NCBI GenBank assembly: GCA_963921935.1
Contig: OY998180.1
Location: 59,412,551-59,476,550 of the forward strand
Source of the DNA: Galeruca laticollis
Taxonomy: Eukaryota; Arthropoda; Insecta; Coleoptera; Chrysomelidae
Length of the DNA stretch: 64,000 bases
Direction of reading: 5' to 3'
The notes below the pieces were generated by a model, which ran no database searches, was not told the DNA's origin, and saw nothing but the letters and a program-made list of their open reading frames with translations. The position numbers were made by a program, and so were the translations under genes. The stretch's first letter is position 1. The number at the start of each line of letters is the position of its first letter. Positions 45,430 through 57,939 of the stretch are shown here, one piece after another.

Positions 45430-47250
45430 CGGATTTGAAATTGGTTAAGAATCACCTCCTATTTCTTATTCTCCCAGGTATCGTGTCTTAGGATTCTGGG
45501 TATGGAAGGTTTTTATAATGAAATCTGCTGTATTCTCTTCTCACCAATCCAATCACTTCCAGTTTTTCCTTGGTTTGCAAATGCGAGATCTTCTGTTTGT
45601 ATTTTCCCAAAAGCTTATTTTATTGTTTCACATCTGGTCGTAAGTCTTCTAATATTGCGCTGGTTCTGATTCCACTCACTCACTCTCTTCTTAGTGTCTC
45701 TAAATCCAAAGAAGAAACAAGTTCCTCCAGTTTAGTTTATATAATTTTCCTAATCATTCCCATGACATCATGACCACTTCTATGTGCTCTTTTTTTCGTT
45801 TTGAATATCTCATATTCTTCTCCCGTTTTTCCTCCTCCATTCACTTTTTTCTAAAGTCTAAGCCTTTTTTAACAATATGTATTTTTTTATTCATTTATAT
45901 TCTTATTTGGGTAATTCAACAATTATAATATTTTTCGTCTTTTTTCTCAAGTACTTTCAATTTCTTTTATGCAAAAAACTTATGATGTATATGGTAAACT
46001 TCAATTGAATATAGAAGTTGAAACAAATGACCCAAAGCAGGGTGCATAATTTGAATTGAAAAAGGAAATGCACTCGCCTCATCTGCGTATGCTACCACCT
46101 TCGTTGATTTGGTAGTAAGTAAATTTGTTCTGCCAATGTGTATTTACATTTGAAACTTAATTAAATTTTCAGTTATAACTAATTAAACATTGATTGAAAT
46201 GCACGAATTCGATTAAGCAGAACATTGTACCCAGCATAGTTTGTATAACCACTCAAATTAAAAACGCGTACATTTTTCTTGCCTCGATAAATCACTGACG
46301 GTTTATAAAAATTTCAAATAGAACATAAAAACATTTTCAAAGCCACATGTATTTACGGTATGAAAAATTCAGTGAATAACGAAATTATTGTTCTGGTATT
46401 AAAACAAATGGACGTTTTTTTCCAACGCCAACAATTATTTAACTTCATTTTAACCACTTATCAATATTTGACGTGGTTGTTAGGGGAAACCTGTGCACAA
46501 GTTAAAAACATCAACTCGATACAAAAACTGTTATTGTGTGATGGTAAACACTCCAGTAATTGCGATTGAACTATAACGATTTTGAATTTTTTTTTGCATA
46601 TATTAGTTTTATGCATTTTGCAGAAAAATTATTTAAAAGGTATTTCATATATTTACTACCTACATTATAAGAAATTACTCGCCATGAAATCTGCCTCTGA
46701 TTATTTTACATACAAACGAAAAAAACATGATCGAACTGGAAACAGGCGGTCTTCCTGAATGTTATAGAGGACTTGCTTTGCACATCACTCAATGACATAT
46801 AAACCCGAACACACAGTAAATATTACTTTATTTAAAAAATATTTCACGTACATGTTTATTAAAAAAGTCTTAATACCAGATTAAAATCTGAGCGCTATCA
46901 GATGAACATTCCTGTTTTTATTCAATTATTTTGTTGCTGGCCCATTCCGATATCAGAAACGGTTTTGAACGTTGCCTCGCAAGAATAGAGATTTTGACTA
47001 TTTTTGCGAGTGTCTTAAACCGTACATTAGTTCCTAATATAGCCGTAAATATTTATTATTTTTTCTGAATATGACTAAAGTCTTAAAAATCATGTATTTG
47101 AAATAACGTTTCAAATTTCGCGCGAAAACGACAATAACTGTAATGTACCGCTGTGACATGATTATTTCTAAAACACCAGTGAGATGCCAATAGAGTTTTT
47201 TCGTAATACCTAGTTGTTGTCATAAAAGATGAATTCCAAGTTTTGTAAAT
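45430..47250. other. Degenerate region, no gene recognised
   Basis: The part at 45470-45860 has the T/C bias of a minus-strand LINE fragment and coding-like pieces on the minus strand, but I could not place them in a family. The remainder is AT-rich; an ORF at 46360-46569 has no motif. Confidence 0.35.
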
Positions 47251-47260
47251 GTCGTGCTTG

Positions 47261-47449
47261 TTAGAAGTCTATAAATAGTATTTCTATTTCCATTTTGTAT
47301 TCATGAGTTTTTACCATTATCTGCTTGATAGCATGAATAGCATCAATTGTTGACTTCCCATGTGTGAAACCGCATTGGTATTGACCTATTATGACTCTTC
47401 CAGCTGAGCCACTTTGAATTATTGCTGACATTATTTTGTACGCCCTCAT
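47261..47449 (-). pseudogene. LINE RT fragment, downstream part (split by piggyBac)
   Basis: Reads 'KIMSAIIQSGSAGRVIIG', 'YQCGFTHGKSTIDAIH' and 'KMEIEILFIDF', the RT motif leading to the first catalytic Asp. On the minus strand it directly continues the LINE sequence found at 49835-50580, from which it is separated by the piggyBac element. Confidence 0.75.
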
Positions 47450-49834
47450 TTAACCCTAGGATGCATAACATCAGTCTCAGAGACTCATGAACAAATTTAA
47501 ACAGGTACAAATTCTAATGTATTTTACCTACAGCATTACTATTTTAAGAATTTGTTTATTATTGGTTTAAATGTATATCACTGTATTCATAGCTTCTGTA
47601 TTTTACAAATTTCTACAAAAAAAATTGTTTTCACTTACAGTCGCTAAATGCATATCATGAGTCTGTACTATCTATATCAGCAACTATATGTATTTATTCC
47701 AATGCACATGTGCAATTAACACGTGATTTTTATCATTTGTTTTGGTTAGTTCAGTTAGCTTTGTTCTTTTCTAGAAGTAAACCTAAAATAAGAGTGCTCA
47801 GTTTCCAAAGACTTTTATATGTAATTTTATTGTGCAATAGTGGTAAGTTATTTTTGTAAGAGTTTAGGTTAGATTATTATTCATAAAAACTACAAAATCT
47901 CAATATTTATAAGGTTTTTTTGGTTTTTACAAATTGTAAATTATGGCATCAACAAGTACATCTAGAAAACGATCAATACGACCTAGTGTCTCTAATTTTG
48001 AGGAAACTTTGATGCCAATGAAGAAGATGATGAGAATATTGTTGTTAGTGAAAGTGACACATCAGACACTGACGAACAATATCAACCACCTGAAGGATCT
48101 AGCGACACTGGAGGAAGAAAGTTCTTCAGATAGCGAAACAGAAAGTATTCCGGATCATAACTTACCTTCAGACGTCTCAAATGGTATGTTTATTGGAAGA
48201 AATAATTTTTTGTGGAATTCAACTCAACCCTCACAAGGAAGGGCAAGATTACACAATATAGTAAGATTTCCATCAGGACCTCAAAGAAGAAATCAAGTTT
48301 GGTGTATCAAAGATGCAAGGGATACATTTATTACGCCTGAAATTGTTGATGAAATAATACTTTGTACTAATCAAGAAGCAAAATGCAAATTTGAAAAAAG
48401 ATTTGGACACAAACCGAAAGAGATGAGATGGATGCTTTTTTCGGTTTGCTATTGTTGGCTGGTGTTTAAAAAAACTGGGAAACACCTGTAAGAGAATTAT
48501 TTCTTGATAAGATGTCGAATCCAATGTACAAAGCTACAATGGCAGTAAATCGTTTGGAAAATATAAAAAATTATCTTCGTTTCGATGACAAAAGAAGTTG
48601 TTCGGTTAGAATTGGAACTGAGAAATTTGCTCATATTCGTCATATATGGGAATTATTTTTAGTTCAGTGCCGAACACAAATGATTCCGAAAGAGTACGTT
48701 ACCATATATGAACAATTGCTTGTCGTTGTGGGTTCATACAGTACATGCCCTCAAAGTCAGTAAAATATGGTTTCAAGTTTTTTTGGCTTTGTGAAAGTGA
48801 AACGGGATATGCCATTGATGGACAAGTATATTTGTGGCGCCAACCTGGAGAACCAGTACAGCACAACGTAGCAGAAAATGTTGTAAATGCTATAACTGTT
48901 TCCATAGAAAACTCAGGACGGTACTTAACAGTTGACAATTTTTTTACAAGTATTTCACTAACACAACATCTGCTGCTTATTAATAACTTGTGTTGGAACT
49001 TTGCGCAAAAACAAGGAGGAAATTATTAAAAAATTTCAAGCCTCTGAGAGAAGAAGTGTATATTCCTTTTTTTTGGTTTCAATAAAGATTTGACGTTAGT
49101 GAGCTATGTACCAAAAAAGAATAAATCTGTGCTTTTTCTCAGCTCGATGCATCACGACAATTCAGTAGATGATGAGAGTACTAGAAAAAATCCAGAAATA
49201 ATTAAATTTAATAATAAAACCAAAGGAGGTGTTGATTATATGGATCAAATGATAGGCAACTATACCACAAAGCGACAAACAAGACGATGGACTGTCGCAG
49301 TTTGGTACAACGTAATGGATTTAGCAGCACTAAATGCTTACTTTATGTACACCCATGAAAATAAAAAATGTTACGTTAGAAATACTAACAAGAGAAGAAT
49401 GTTCATCAAAGACTTAGCAACCGAATCAGTGTTACCACTTATGAGAAGAAGTGCATAAAACCCAAAACTTCCAAATACTGTAAGAAGTAGTATGAAACTT
49501 TTTATTACGCTTTTGGAAGAAGAGAATATCTTAGCCGGTTCAGTTTTGAAAAAGAAAAGAAGATGTTCGCAATGTTCTACACGAATTGGAAGAATGAGTA
49601 CACTAACTTGTACTAAGTGTAATAAACCAACATGCAAAGAACACAGTGTTTTAGTATGCACAATATGCTTGAATTAAAAATTTTAATATATATGTCAATT
49701 TCTAACGCTTGTTTTTAACCTATTATCATTATAAATAAACGTAAAATATAAATTGGTGTTTTTTTTAATAAGAGTCTTGGAGACTCATGCTATGCATTCT
49801 TGTCGAGAATTTCATCTATGCATCCTAGGGTTAA
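47450..49834 (+). mobile_element. piggyBac transposon with TTAA target sites
   Basis: TTAA at 47450-47453 followed by CCCTAGGATGCATA, and TATGCATCCTAGGG-type sequence (exactly ATGCATCCTAGGG, 49818-49830) followed by TTAA at 49831-49834. The element is 2,377 bp. Perfect 13-bp inverted ends and TTAA duplication are diagnostic of piggyBac. It sits inside a LINE whose RT is continuous across the site. The transposase is decayed. Confidence 0.95.
47943..49677 (+). pseudogene. piggyBac transposase, frameshifted
   Basis: Starts at ATG 47943 ('MASTSTSRKRSIRPSVSN'); an acidic N-terminal region follows partly in another frame. 'FLWNSTQPSQGRARLHNI' and 'FEKRFGHKPKEMRWML' lead to the DDE domain: 'EYVTIYEQLLVVVGS' has Tyr where the first catalytic Asp (DEQL) should be; 'YMPSKSVKYGFKFFWLCE', 'GRYLTVDNFFTSISL' (second Asp) and 'NKTKGGVDYMDQMIGNYT' (third Asp). 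The C-terminal Cys-rich domain is present at 49556-49677 ('CSQCSTRIGRMSTLTC', 'CNKPTCKEHSVLVCTIC'). At least four frameshifts or stops. Confidence 0.9.
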
Positions 49835-50580
49835 GAGATTTATACCTCCATATTTATATAGGTCTTGCACTCCTACTGATACCCTTTTTTGTTGGCTCAA
49901 TCTGTCCAACCTCCCATTCTTCAGGAATACTCCCTTCCCTCCATATTTTCATTATTAGCCGATATAGTCTTTCGTGAAGGTCCTCTCTTCCGTACTTTAT
50001 CCATTCCATGTTAATTTCGTTTTTTCCTGGTGCTTCCCAGTTCTTACATCTATGAATAATTTCTATTACTTAATCTTTTGTTGGTTCCTCTGCTACATTT
50101 TCTTTCTCTTTTTCTTCGATTTCTTCCTCTGTTGTATTATCTCAGAATACCTCAGTTAACAGCTCCTCGAAATATTCTTTCCAAATTTATTTATAATGAG
50201 TTTCTTCTTGTATCACTTCGCCGTTTTTATTTAATTTCATTTTTCATTTCTTTATTTCTCTTATTCTGTCGACCATCCATTCTATTTTAGGTTTTATTAT
50301 GAATTTGTTGCATTTTTTTCTTATTTTCTCATATTCTTCTCTATCTTCCGAGTCTTGTGTGGTTATCCATTTTATTCTAGCATTTCCTTTTGATTTCACC
50401 ATTTCTCGACATTTTACAATATACCATTCTTTGGTTTTTCTCTCCCTAATTGACTTTCCGCTGAACTCCATAGACATTTTCTAATATTATACCATTCTGA
50501 TTCCACATTCTCAGTTTCCTCACATTCCAATAATGTTTTTTTCCATTGCATCTCGTATTCGCTTCTCATATTATTTTTTA
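49835..50580 (-). pseudogene. LINE fragment: endonuclease-RT linker and RT start (split by piggyBac)
   Basis: Minus strand: 'EWYIVKCREMVKSKGNAR', 'EYEKIRKKCNKFIIKPK', then 'APGKNEINMEWIKYGRED', 'KIWREGSIPEEWEVGQIE' and 'YGGINLL' directly at the TTAA site. It resumes at 47449 after the piggyBac. Similar in layout to the RTE-like LINE at the left edge but a different family. Upstream it ends near the TA-flanked element at 50633. Confidence 0.75.
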
Positions 50581-50632
50581 AGTTTTACGATGTTACATTT
50601 AGTGTGGTCCAAAATATTACACAAATAATGTA

Positions 50633-51809
50633 CAGGTTGGCAAATTAATTTTGGCAGTTTACGATGCGCGGGAAAGCCATACAACTTGACAACGTTGTAA
50701 ACGCAGTTACCGGGAAGAGCAGGCGACGTACATTTCGCATGCAAAGTTTTTAAGGTTGTGGGTCTGCTAATACGCACGAGGGTAACACAATATTTTGAAT
50801 TTCGATTTAAAAATAATAAATTGTGGCACATGTATAATGCTATATGAAATCGAGTTTACAAAACAAAATAGCAATAATGTGTTCTTTATTATTAATTAAA
50901 TGAATAAGTAAATAAGAACCATCAAATTTTCATACGAAAATTGAGTATTTTTGTACAGACATAATTATTTATTGCTACAAAAACCATAAGGGGAATTCTA
51001 TAATTGCCCTTTATTATTTTATGATATACGTCATTGCGGTTTATTTGTATATAAATTGAAAGTCAGGTAGATTTTGTAGATAAAGCGTACAATATGATAA
51101 GGATTGTTAAACAACTTTCTAAATTTAGCAATGACCAACAATTTTTCCTTTCTCTTCGTAGTAATAGTTAATGACATACCTACCTGTTAAACTTTCTAAA
51201 ATTGTTATTCTTAATAATATGTAGTAGATAATAATGTAAAAATTCGGGTTTATACATAAAATTTGAGAAACAAATTGGGGAAATTGCCTTTAGACATGGT
51301 CTAATAAGTATACTAATAATATAAATAAAATTAAAGTTTTTTTGTGGTAGATGTTTCCACTTTCATATGTAAATTTTTGGGTTTTTTTGCAAATATTTAC
51401 TATGAAATTAGAACATCCCTTCACACATTTTACAGAGTTAAGACTGGAAAAACAAAAAAATCTTGGTATGTACGAAAATCGATTTAAAAAATTTACTATC
51501 GAGTGTAAATTTGTTTAATAATTACTTTGGTTTGAAAAATTTTATGCAATAATTAAAACTTACCTTTGTTAATGGAATTGTCGACTTGCCATTGTTTGTC
51601 TCTTCGGTCATGAAATTTAAAACGTTCATAATTATTCCACAACACTGCTCACTCAACTTTTCATGAACAACTTTTCTCTGAACTGTACTGTCGAAACGAA
51701 GCTTACGAATTCTAGCAGAGAAGTGAGATCTTGCAATCCGCATATGTCTTTGCTACGGCGCATCGGAAGTTGCCAAACTTCCGACTGCCAAAATTAATTT
51801 GCCAACCTG
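50633..51809 (-). mobile_element. 1,177-bp DNA transposon with 26-bp TIRs and TA duplication
   Basis: CAGGTTGGCAAATTAATTTT at 50633 continues to a 26-bp perfect match with the inverted right end at 51809; TA flanks both sides (50631-50632 and 51810-51811). The right end carries an extra small palindrome (GGAAGTTTGGCAACTTCC) before the shared GATGCGC. Inside, only one transposase exon remains, so the copy is non-autonomous. TA duplication places it in the IS630/Tc1/mariner superfamily. Confidence 0.85.
51564..51743 (-). CDS. First exon of a transposase, N-terminal DNA-binding part
   Basis: Starts at ATG 51743 ('MRIARSHFSARIRKLRFD') and runs exactly 60 codons to a GTAAGT donor at 51563-51558. 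The part 'IIMNVLNFMTEETNNGKS' with 'TIPLTK' resembles the N-terminal helix-turn-helix of IS630-like transposases seen in insects (compare the DD82E protein at 12.7 kb). No downstream exon was found in the element, so the product is at most a short DNA-binding peptide. Confidence 0.55.
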
Positions 51810-51811
51810 TA

Positions 51812-52800
51812 TGTATGTAATAAGTACCTTCTATTAGACAATGTACAACCGATTCTCCAAAATGATTAATGTCATGATAAATTCCTTCTTGCTTGGCCTA
51901 TCATAGTAATGTATATATTCCTATAAAAGTTAATGAATCAACGAGACTTATCTTCAACAATGAATACGACAGAGCATGAATTAATTTTTATTTGTCGAAT
52001 TAATCAAATTTTGTCAAATAGAAATACGTCAATAAATCATAATAAAATTTACATTGAATTGATATTTTAATTTTTGATATTATTATTATTTATGAGCTCT
52101 ATAGTTTATTAAGTTGTTTTTAAATTCAATTAAATTTTCAAACTTGATATTAATGAATATGGCTTCGATTAATTACACGTGAAATTTCTGTAGATTTCTA
52201 ATTTTTATTTAGTTATTACCGAATATTAGAATTAAAACTGTACGTGTTCATTTCGCCATTTACTGAATTTTAGATATTGGCTATAATTCAATTATTGACT
52301 GTACCCCTCACTTCCCTAATACTACAGTTCGCATTCCAATTATTTTCTGTGAAGTGCAGTTTTGCCAGACTTGTTAAATTATAATTCATTTATTAAAAAC
52401 GTTGTAGTGACGGTAGTACCAACAATTCAAAAAAGCCACATTTTAATTTGTATTGTATGTGGTCTCATGTTTAATAAACCATTAATTTTTAAATTAATGC
52501 AGCATTTCGACCCTAAATTGCATCTCGTTAAATATAGTTTAGAACAAATGACCATTTTCACGTACGGTAAGTCGCTAATAAATATGAATAATTCCCTCAT
52601 AAAAATTAACTATTCATGGACAACGTCTTCCAGTGTTTTAATCTTTTAATCTTTTCGCGGAATAGCTATTGCCTTCTTTTTAATAAAACTCCAATTTTGC
52701 TTTATCTCATAATGATGCAATGTCTCACAGAATCCGTCTATAAAATAATATTTCTGAGGTATAACAAACAGTAATATTTCAGTTGTATTTTCATATATAA
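51812..52800. other. AT-rich spacer, no gene recognised
   Basis: No ORF with motif; a 95-codon frame at 52362-52649 has no recognisable domain. Confidence 0.4.
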
Positions 52801-52804
52801 TATC

Positions 52805-53060
52805 ACAAGAGAAAACATTTTGTCGGCAAAATTCTCGAAAGGTATGAAACTTTGTTGATTGGCAATTTCGCGAATGATGTTTTAGACAAAATCATGAGCC
52901 GTGAGGCAAGTAATTTTTCCCAAAATTTCTTGAGCGTAATTACCGAAAAGCAAGAAACTTGAGAATAAAACCTTGGGAACAATTGAAGAGACCGGTGCAA
53001 AGGGGAGGCAGCTGCATTTTAGCAATTTTGTCAGGACAAGCAAAAAACGATTTTACTACG
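52805..53060 (+). pseudogene. Coding-like fragment, family unknown
   Basis: In one frame 'GKILERYETLLIGNFAND' and 'ASNFSQNFLSVITEKQET' are readable, then after a shift 'LENKTLGTIEETGAKGRQ' and 'FSNFVRTSKKRFYYG'. The composition looks coding, but I do not recognise the family and there is no start. Probably old element sequence. Confidence 0.3.
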
Positions 53061-53735
53061 GATTCCTTTACTTTATATGTTTTATTCATATGTAGTGTTA
53101 AACTCCAGTAATCAATACATAATATACTTAGAAAATACGCTTTTTGGAAATGTGGTTCGATCGCAATATCAAAAAGAAAACGTTGCAGCTACCAGCTTTT
53201 TGCACCGGAGTGAAAAAAATGACGAACAGAAAGCATTTGAATGCGATTTATTAACACACTGTTGTCAAAAGTAATACATAAACATAAATTAATAATCTCT
53301 AAACCTACCTTCCTCTGACTTGGATGGTTGTTCCTCTCCTTCACACTTCAGCCGGTCATAGAACCACATACAGTCAGCAGGCACATATTTTCTTGCAAGT
53401 TCTTTCATATGCAGGTATTTGGGGCACTTAAGTGGTAATTGTTCAGAGTAGAGGAGTACTATAGATAGAGGTAAAGACAACGTTACGCCATGTTTTGAAG
53501 AGTAAACAGGTCCTTAAGGATGGCACTGGCCGAACTGCTGGTTATTTTATTACACGATAAATAGATATACCAAATTTTTGTTATCTTTGGTTTAACACGC
53601 ACTTTTTGAAAGTCCCGCTGAAATGGACACTGATGTTCAAAATCAGATTTTGGGAAACTGGAACCACTATAAATTTTCGGCACGTCTTTTTCATTACTGC
53701 AACCCATTATTCTGGCAGCACGATCCTTTCCCGTT
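53061..53735. other. Region of uncertain content
   Basis: Overlapping short frames on both strands, including a minus-strand frame at 53289-53480 ending the Gypsy neighbourhood ('CPKYLHMKELARKYVP'). None could be assigned. Confidence 0.3.
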
Positions 53736-53739
53736 TCCT

Positions 53740-55245
53740 TTTCTACTTTTCGATCAATCCGAAGCTGCGGTCACAACGAAGGATAGTGCGTTCTTGTTCA
53801 GGATATCCGTGTATAATTTGAGCCATGGTTTGGTATTTTTTTATTTTGTGAGCTGCAGTTCATTCACAGATGTTTCACCCATGGAATCATTCACGGCAGA
53901 ACGATAAGCCAATGTGAATAGGGAAAGATACTGGTCCCAATATCTCTGATGACGGGAAACTACTTTGGACAAGTGTTATCCAATATTCCTGTTCATTCTC
54001 TCGACCATTCCATCTGACTGTGGATGTAATTGTGTTGTCCTGGTCTTCTTCATTCCCAGCTTGTCGCAAATCTCCTGGAATAGATGGCTTTCGAAATTTC
54101 GTCCCTGGTCACTGTGGACGTCCAAGGGCACTCCATACCGGCTGATAAATTCTTTCACCAATACATCCGCGACAGCTGTGGCCTCTTGATTCGGGATCGC
54201 GTAAGTTTCCACCCACTTTGTGAAATAATCCATTATTATCAGGATGTATTCACCACCATTTTCTGTCGTCGGAAATGGTCCAGCGATGTCTGAAGCAATC
54301 CTTTCGAAGGGGCTTCCAACATTATATTGTTTCATGGGTGCCTTTCTCTTGCGATGTGAACCATTACTCGTAGCACAAGTCGTACATTTCTTGCACCAGT
54401 TCTTCACATCGTCGGAGCTGTTTATCCCATAAAACCTTTCACGAACTCGCTGAAGGGTTTTCTTCACTCCCAGATGACCTACCGATGGACTGTCGTGTAA
54501 CTTCGTCAATACCTCAGCTACTCTCGCTCTCGGGATAACTAGCTGCCTCTTCATCCCGGAACCATTATCTTTTTCAAGGACTCTTTTCAACAGCCCTTCT
54601 ACCAGGACAATGGAGTCTCACTGAGCCCAATAAGCCTTGAGTGTCGGTGAAAATCTTGACACTTCTTGCCATGTAGGTTGCCGATTTTCTTCCTTCCATT
54701 GCCGGATCATCTTCAGGTAAGGACCATTCTCTTGATCTTCTCTGATCCTGGTGGGTAACCATTCCTCGTTGACTACAGCTGTTCTTGAAACTGCAGCTTT
54801 CCCTAGATTCCGCCTTGTTACAGTGTCGGAGCAGTCTGTTGGCCACAGCCGTCTGGACAGGGAGTCGGCATTTCGATGACTCACACCAGCTCGTTGTTCG
54901 ATGTTGAAATCGTACTCTTGAAGTCGTTCAATACATCTAGCGATTTGGCCCTCGGGATTCTTGAACTGCATCAACCACTTGAGTGCTGCATGATCAGTCC
55001 GGATTAAGAACTTCCTACCATAGGGATACGGACTTCACTACCGCCAAAACTTCTCTTCTTGTAACGCAGTAGTTCCTTTCTGGTTTGTGGAGGACTTTAC
55101 TGAAATATCCCAGCACTCTTTTTTGCCCTCCTTGGATCTGTGGGAGCACTCCTCCAATTCCTACGTTGCTTGCGTCAGTGTCAAGAATAAAGTCTCCCTC
55201 TGACAATGGGTATCCTAATATCGGCGCCGTGGTTGTGACATGTTA
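53740..55245 (-). pseudogene. Ty3/Gypsy pol: RNase H and integrase
   Basis: Minus-strand pol fragment. It begins in the RT/RNase H junction: 'FILDTDASNVGIGGVLPQ' and 'LGYFSKVLHKPERNYCVT' (55206-55015), then 'MQFKNPEGQIARCIERLQ' and 'VSHRNADSLSRR' (end of RNase H). The integrase has the HHCC zinc module ('HDSPSVGHLGVKKTLQRV', 'WCKKCTTC') and DDE residues in 'ERIASDIAGPFPTTENGG', 'VHSDQGRNFESHLFQ' and 'DGMVERMNRNIG'. Breaks: a frameshift near 55015, a TGA at about 54618 and a stop at 53976; beyond it 'YRSAVNDS'-like integrase C-terminal sequence fades out near 53740. RT is missing. Confidence 0.85.
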
Positions 55246-56480
55246 ACCTCTAAACTACTGTTTATTAATTTAACAAGGAATTACTATGCCATGTCACGTC
55301 TCGACTCCGCCCTCTTTTATATATTTTTGCGCTAGACGACAGACACCCTTATATCGAAAATTTCGTCTTTTTTTCCTCTCCCCGCTAGTCTATTTTTTTT
55401 AATTAGTTAAAAATTATATTCTCTACGGGCAAAGTATGCATACATTTGCCATATAATTCATATATGATCTTCCATTTGCAGCATCAAGGATAATTTTCCA
55501 TGTATTTATTAAAAATATATTCAGTTCTAAATAATAAAAGTTGTAACTTTTGTAAAAATATTTCTAAAGTTGAACGTTGGTCATGTGTGGTTTCGATATT
55601 TCGGAAAGAGAATCAATTTCGCTACCGTTGATTCATTTCTTGCAGGTGTGGTGGTCGATGATTGAGTTTCATCCGCACTGATGCCCTGAATCTCGAATCG
55701 GGGCGTTATTCTTGATGTCGTTCCCAACGTCATGTATACGCAAGCCTGTGAATGCTCTATTTGCGAGTAGTTCCTAAAAATGATATTCTCGAGCAACGTT
55801 CCTAAAATCATCGAATTGTATCGTCAGTGGACGTCACAACACAAATGTCATTTGCCATTTTGTAACGTCAAATTTCAATAAGTTTTTCAAATACGTTATC
55901 AATTTCTCCTATAAAAATGAATTCTACAATCAGTTAATCAGTATTAAACCCAAATTGAACATTAGTATGCCGAACAACTTATGAAAGCCAATTTGTTAAT
56001 TATGAATATTAAGAAATGTATGCCAGAGATGAACGAATTTACCCCAACATCTGTTTCGGTAAATAAGAAAACACTATAATTATACATAAAATCGATGAAG
56101 TGGATAGACATTGCAGAGAATGAAGAGATATTTCAGATATTAATTTCACAAAACTTTTGGTTGTGTTAATAGGAAGAATTTGACATAAAGATTCCTTCAT
56201 CATAGGAACTTCATATGTGTTTATTTTTGGATTCATATTTATGTGCAGGTAAGATAATTTTATTTTTCATAGTATGATATTTTGCAGATGCACACAGAAA
56301 ACATAATTTCTTTAAGTCAAATATTTTGTTTATATTATACAGTGCGTCCCTAGGGCACATGCTGGAACTAGACATAATAATCTAAATAAAGCTTCTTTGT
56401 ATAATCTCTAATGCCCAGTTTCTGAAGTAAAAGATATCTATTAGATAGGGCTATGTACTCAATAAGCTATATATATCTGG
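55246..56480. other. Spacer, possible LTR remnant at left
   Basis: Sequence beginning 'TGTGACATGTTAACCTC' at about 55233 with GC-richer blocks to 55420 might be an LTR fragment; no partner was found. The rest is AT-rich without recognised genes. Confidence 0.3.
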
Positions 56481-56714
56481 TTGATTGGGTTTCTGAACTC
56501 TTTGATAAACGTTATCTACGCGATAAGTTATCGAATACATATCTGCAGAAAGTTGAGCAGATATCAATTGGATAACTATTGGTGCAAGCGCAGGTTGTTG
56601 AATACATGTACCTAACCTAACCTCTACAGATATATATAATTCGTAGGTTGAATTAATAATAAGATTGCTATTGACAATATACATTGTGTTTTTATCGAAT
56701 ATTTTTGTATTAAG

Positions 56715-57854
56715 ATGGAATATTCAGATTCATCTACATCGTCGGATGAAGAAATTTTAGACATAATTCGGCATATAGAGCGGCCAAGAAATTTTCGTAA
56801 CCGAGAAAAACAGTTCGAAAAATATAGTGACTTGGAATTTAAAAACAGATTCCGTTTAACGAAAAATACAGTCAACCTATTAATTGAATTAATCGGACAC
56901 AATTTGAACGTAATTAGTAGTAGACGCAATGTTTTATCCATAATGGACCAAGTTTTACTAACCCTCAGATTTTATTCCACAGGTATGTATATCCATAATT
57001 TATACTAATATGGAACTAAGAGTAATCCATTTTCTATAATTCCAGGTTCCTTCCACATCTTAATTGGGGATGATCACAATATTCACAAAACAACAGTCTG
57101 TAGAGTGATACAAAAAGTAACGAGAGGAATAGCAAACCTGCGTCCACAATATGTAAAAATGCCTCAAAATGAGAATGAAATAAGAAGTTTAAAGGCTGCA
57201 TTCTATAATAGGAGGCAGTTTCCTAATGTAATTGGCTGTATTGATGGTACACACATACCTATACAGTCACCAGGAGGTGAACATGCAGAGATTTTTCGAA
57301 ACCGAAAAGGTTATTTTTCTATAAACGTGCAGGTATTGTGTGATTCAACTTTGATGATAAGAGATATTGTTGCTAGGTGGCCTGGCTCCACTCACGACAG
57401 TACCATGTTCAACAGTTCTCTTATCTGTGTATCTTCAGAAGCAAACCAGTTTCCATCTAGTTATTTGTTAGGAGACAGTGCTTATAGTTGTAAGGAATAT
57501 TTACTAACTCCTATTTTGAATCCCATCACTATAGGAGAATCAAATTATAATGCTGCTCATATTCAAACGAGGAACACTGTAGAGCGCACATTTGGTGTTT
57601 GGAAAAGACGTTTTGCTTGTCTCTCATTGGGTCTTCGAACGAAGTTAAGTACTACAGTACAGGTTATTGTAGCTACTGCTGTCTTACATAATATGGCAAT
57701 ATTACAACAAGATTTATTAGATCATTTTGAAGAAATTGCAGAGATTGACATTCCTCTTCCCATTAATGAGAATATTGGCAACGCTGGAGGAGTTGCACTT
57801 CGAAACAGTTTAATTGAAAACTACTTTAGGTTGGTAAAAATAATAATTTATTGA
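56715..57854 (+). CDS. HARBI1-like transposase, two exons, uninterrupted
   Basis: Exon 1: 56715-56982; intron 56983-57045 (63 bp, GTATGT...TTCCAG); exon 2: 57046-57854. Splicing restores one frame of 358 codons plus stop ('FYSTG' joining 'SFHILIGDDHNIH'). N-terminal acidic segment 'SDSSTSSDEEILDIIRHI', a helix-turn-helix ('HKTTVCRVIQKVTRGI'), then the DDE_4 domain: 'VIGCIDGTHIPIQSPGG' (first Asp), 'IVARWPGSTHDSTMFNSS', 'YLLGDSAYSCKEYLLTP' (second Asp) and 'QTRNTVERTFGVWKRRF' (Glu). All catalytic residues are present and the length is normal for HARBI1 proteins, so this is the best-preserved DNA transposase of the window. Activity would need the Myb-like partner. Confidence 0.92.
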
Positions 57855-57939
57855 AAATGTCTTAATGTCTATTTCAAAATAATCAATTAGTCAATTACAC
57901 AGGTATAAAAAAACTAGTCTACTAACTACAAATTTGCAT

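Noticed and set aside
53623..53907. 94-codon plus-strand ORF near the Gypsy fragment
   Set aside because: Overlaps the minus-strand integrase end and shows no motif.
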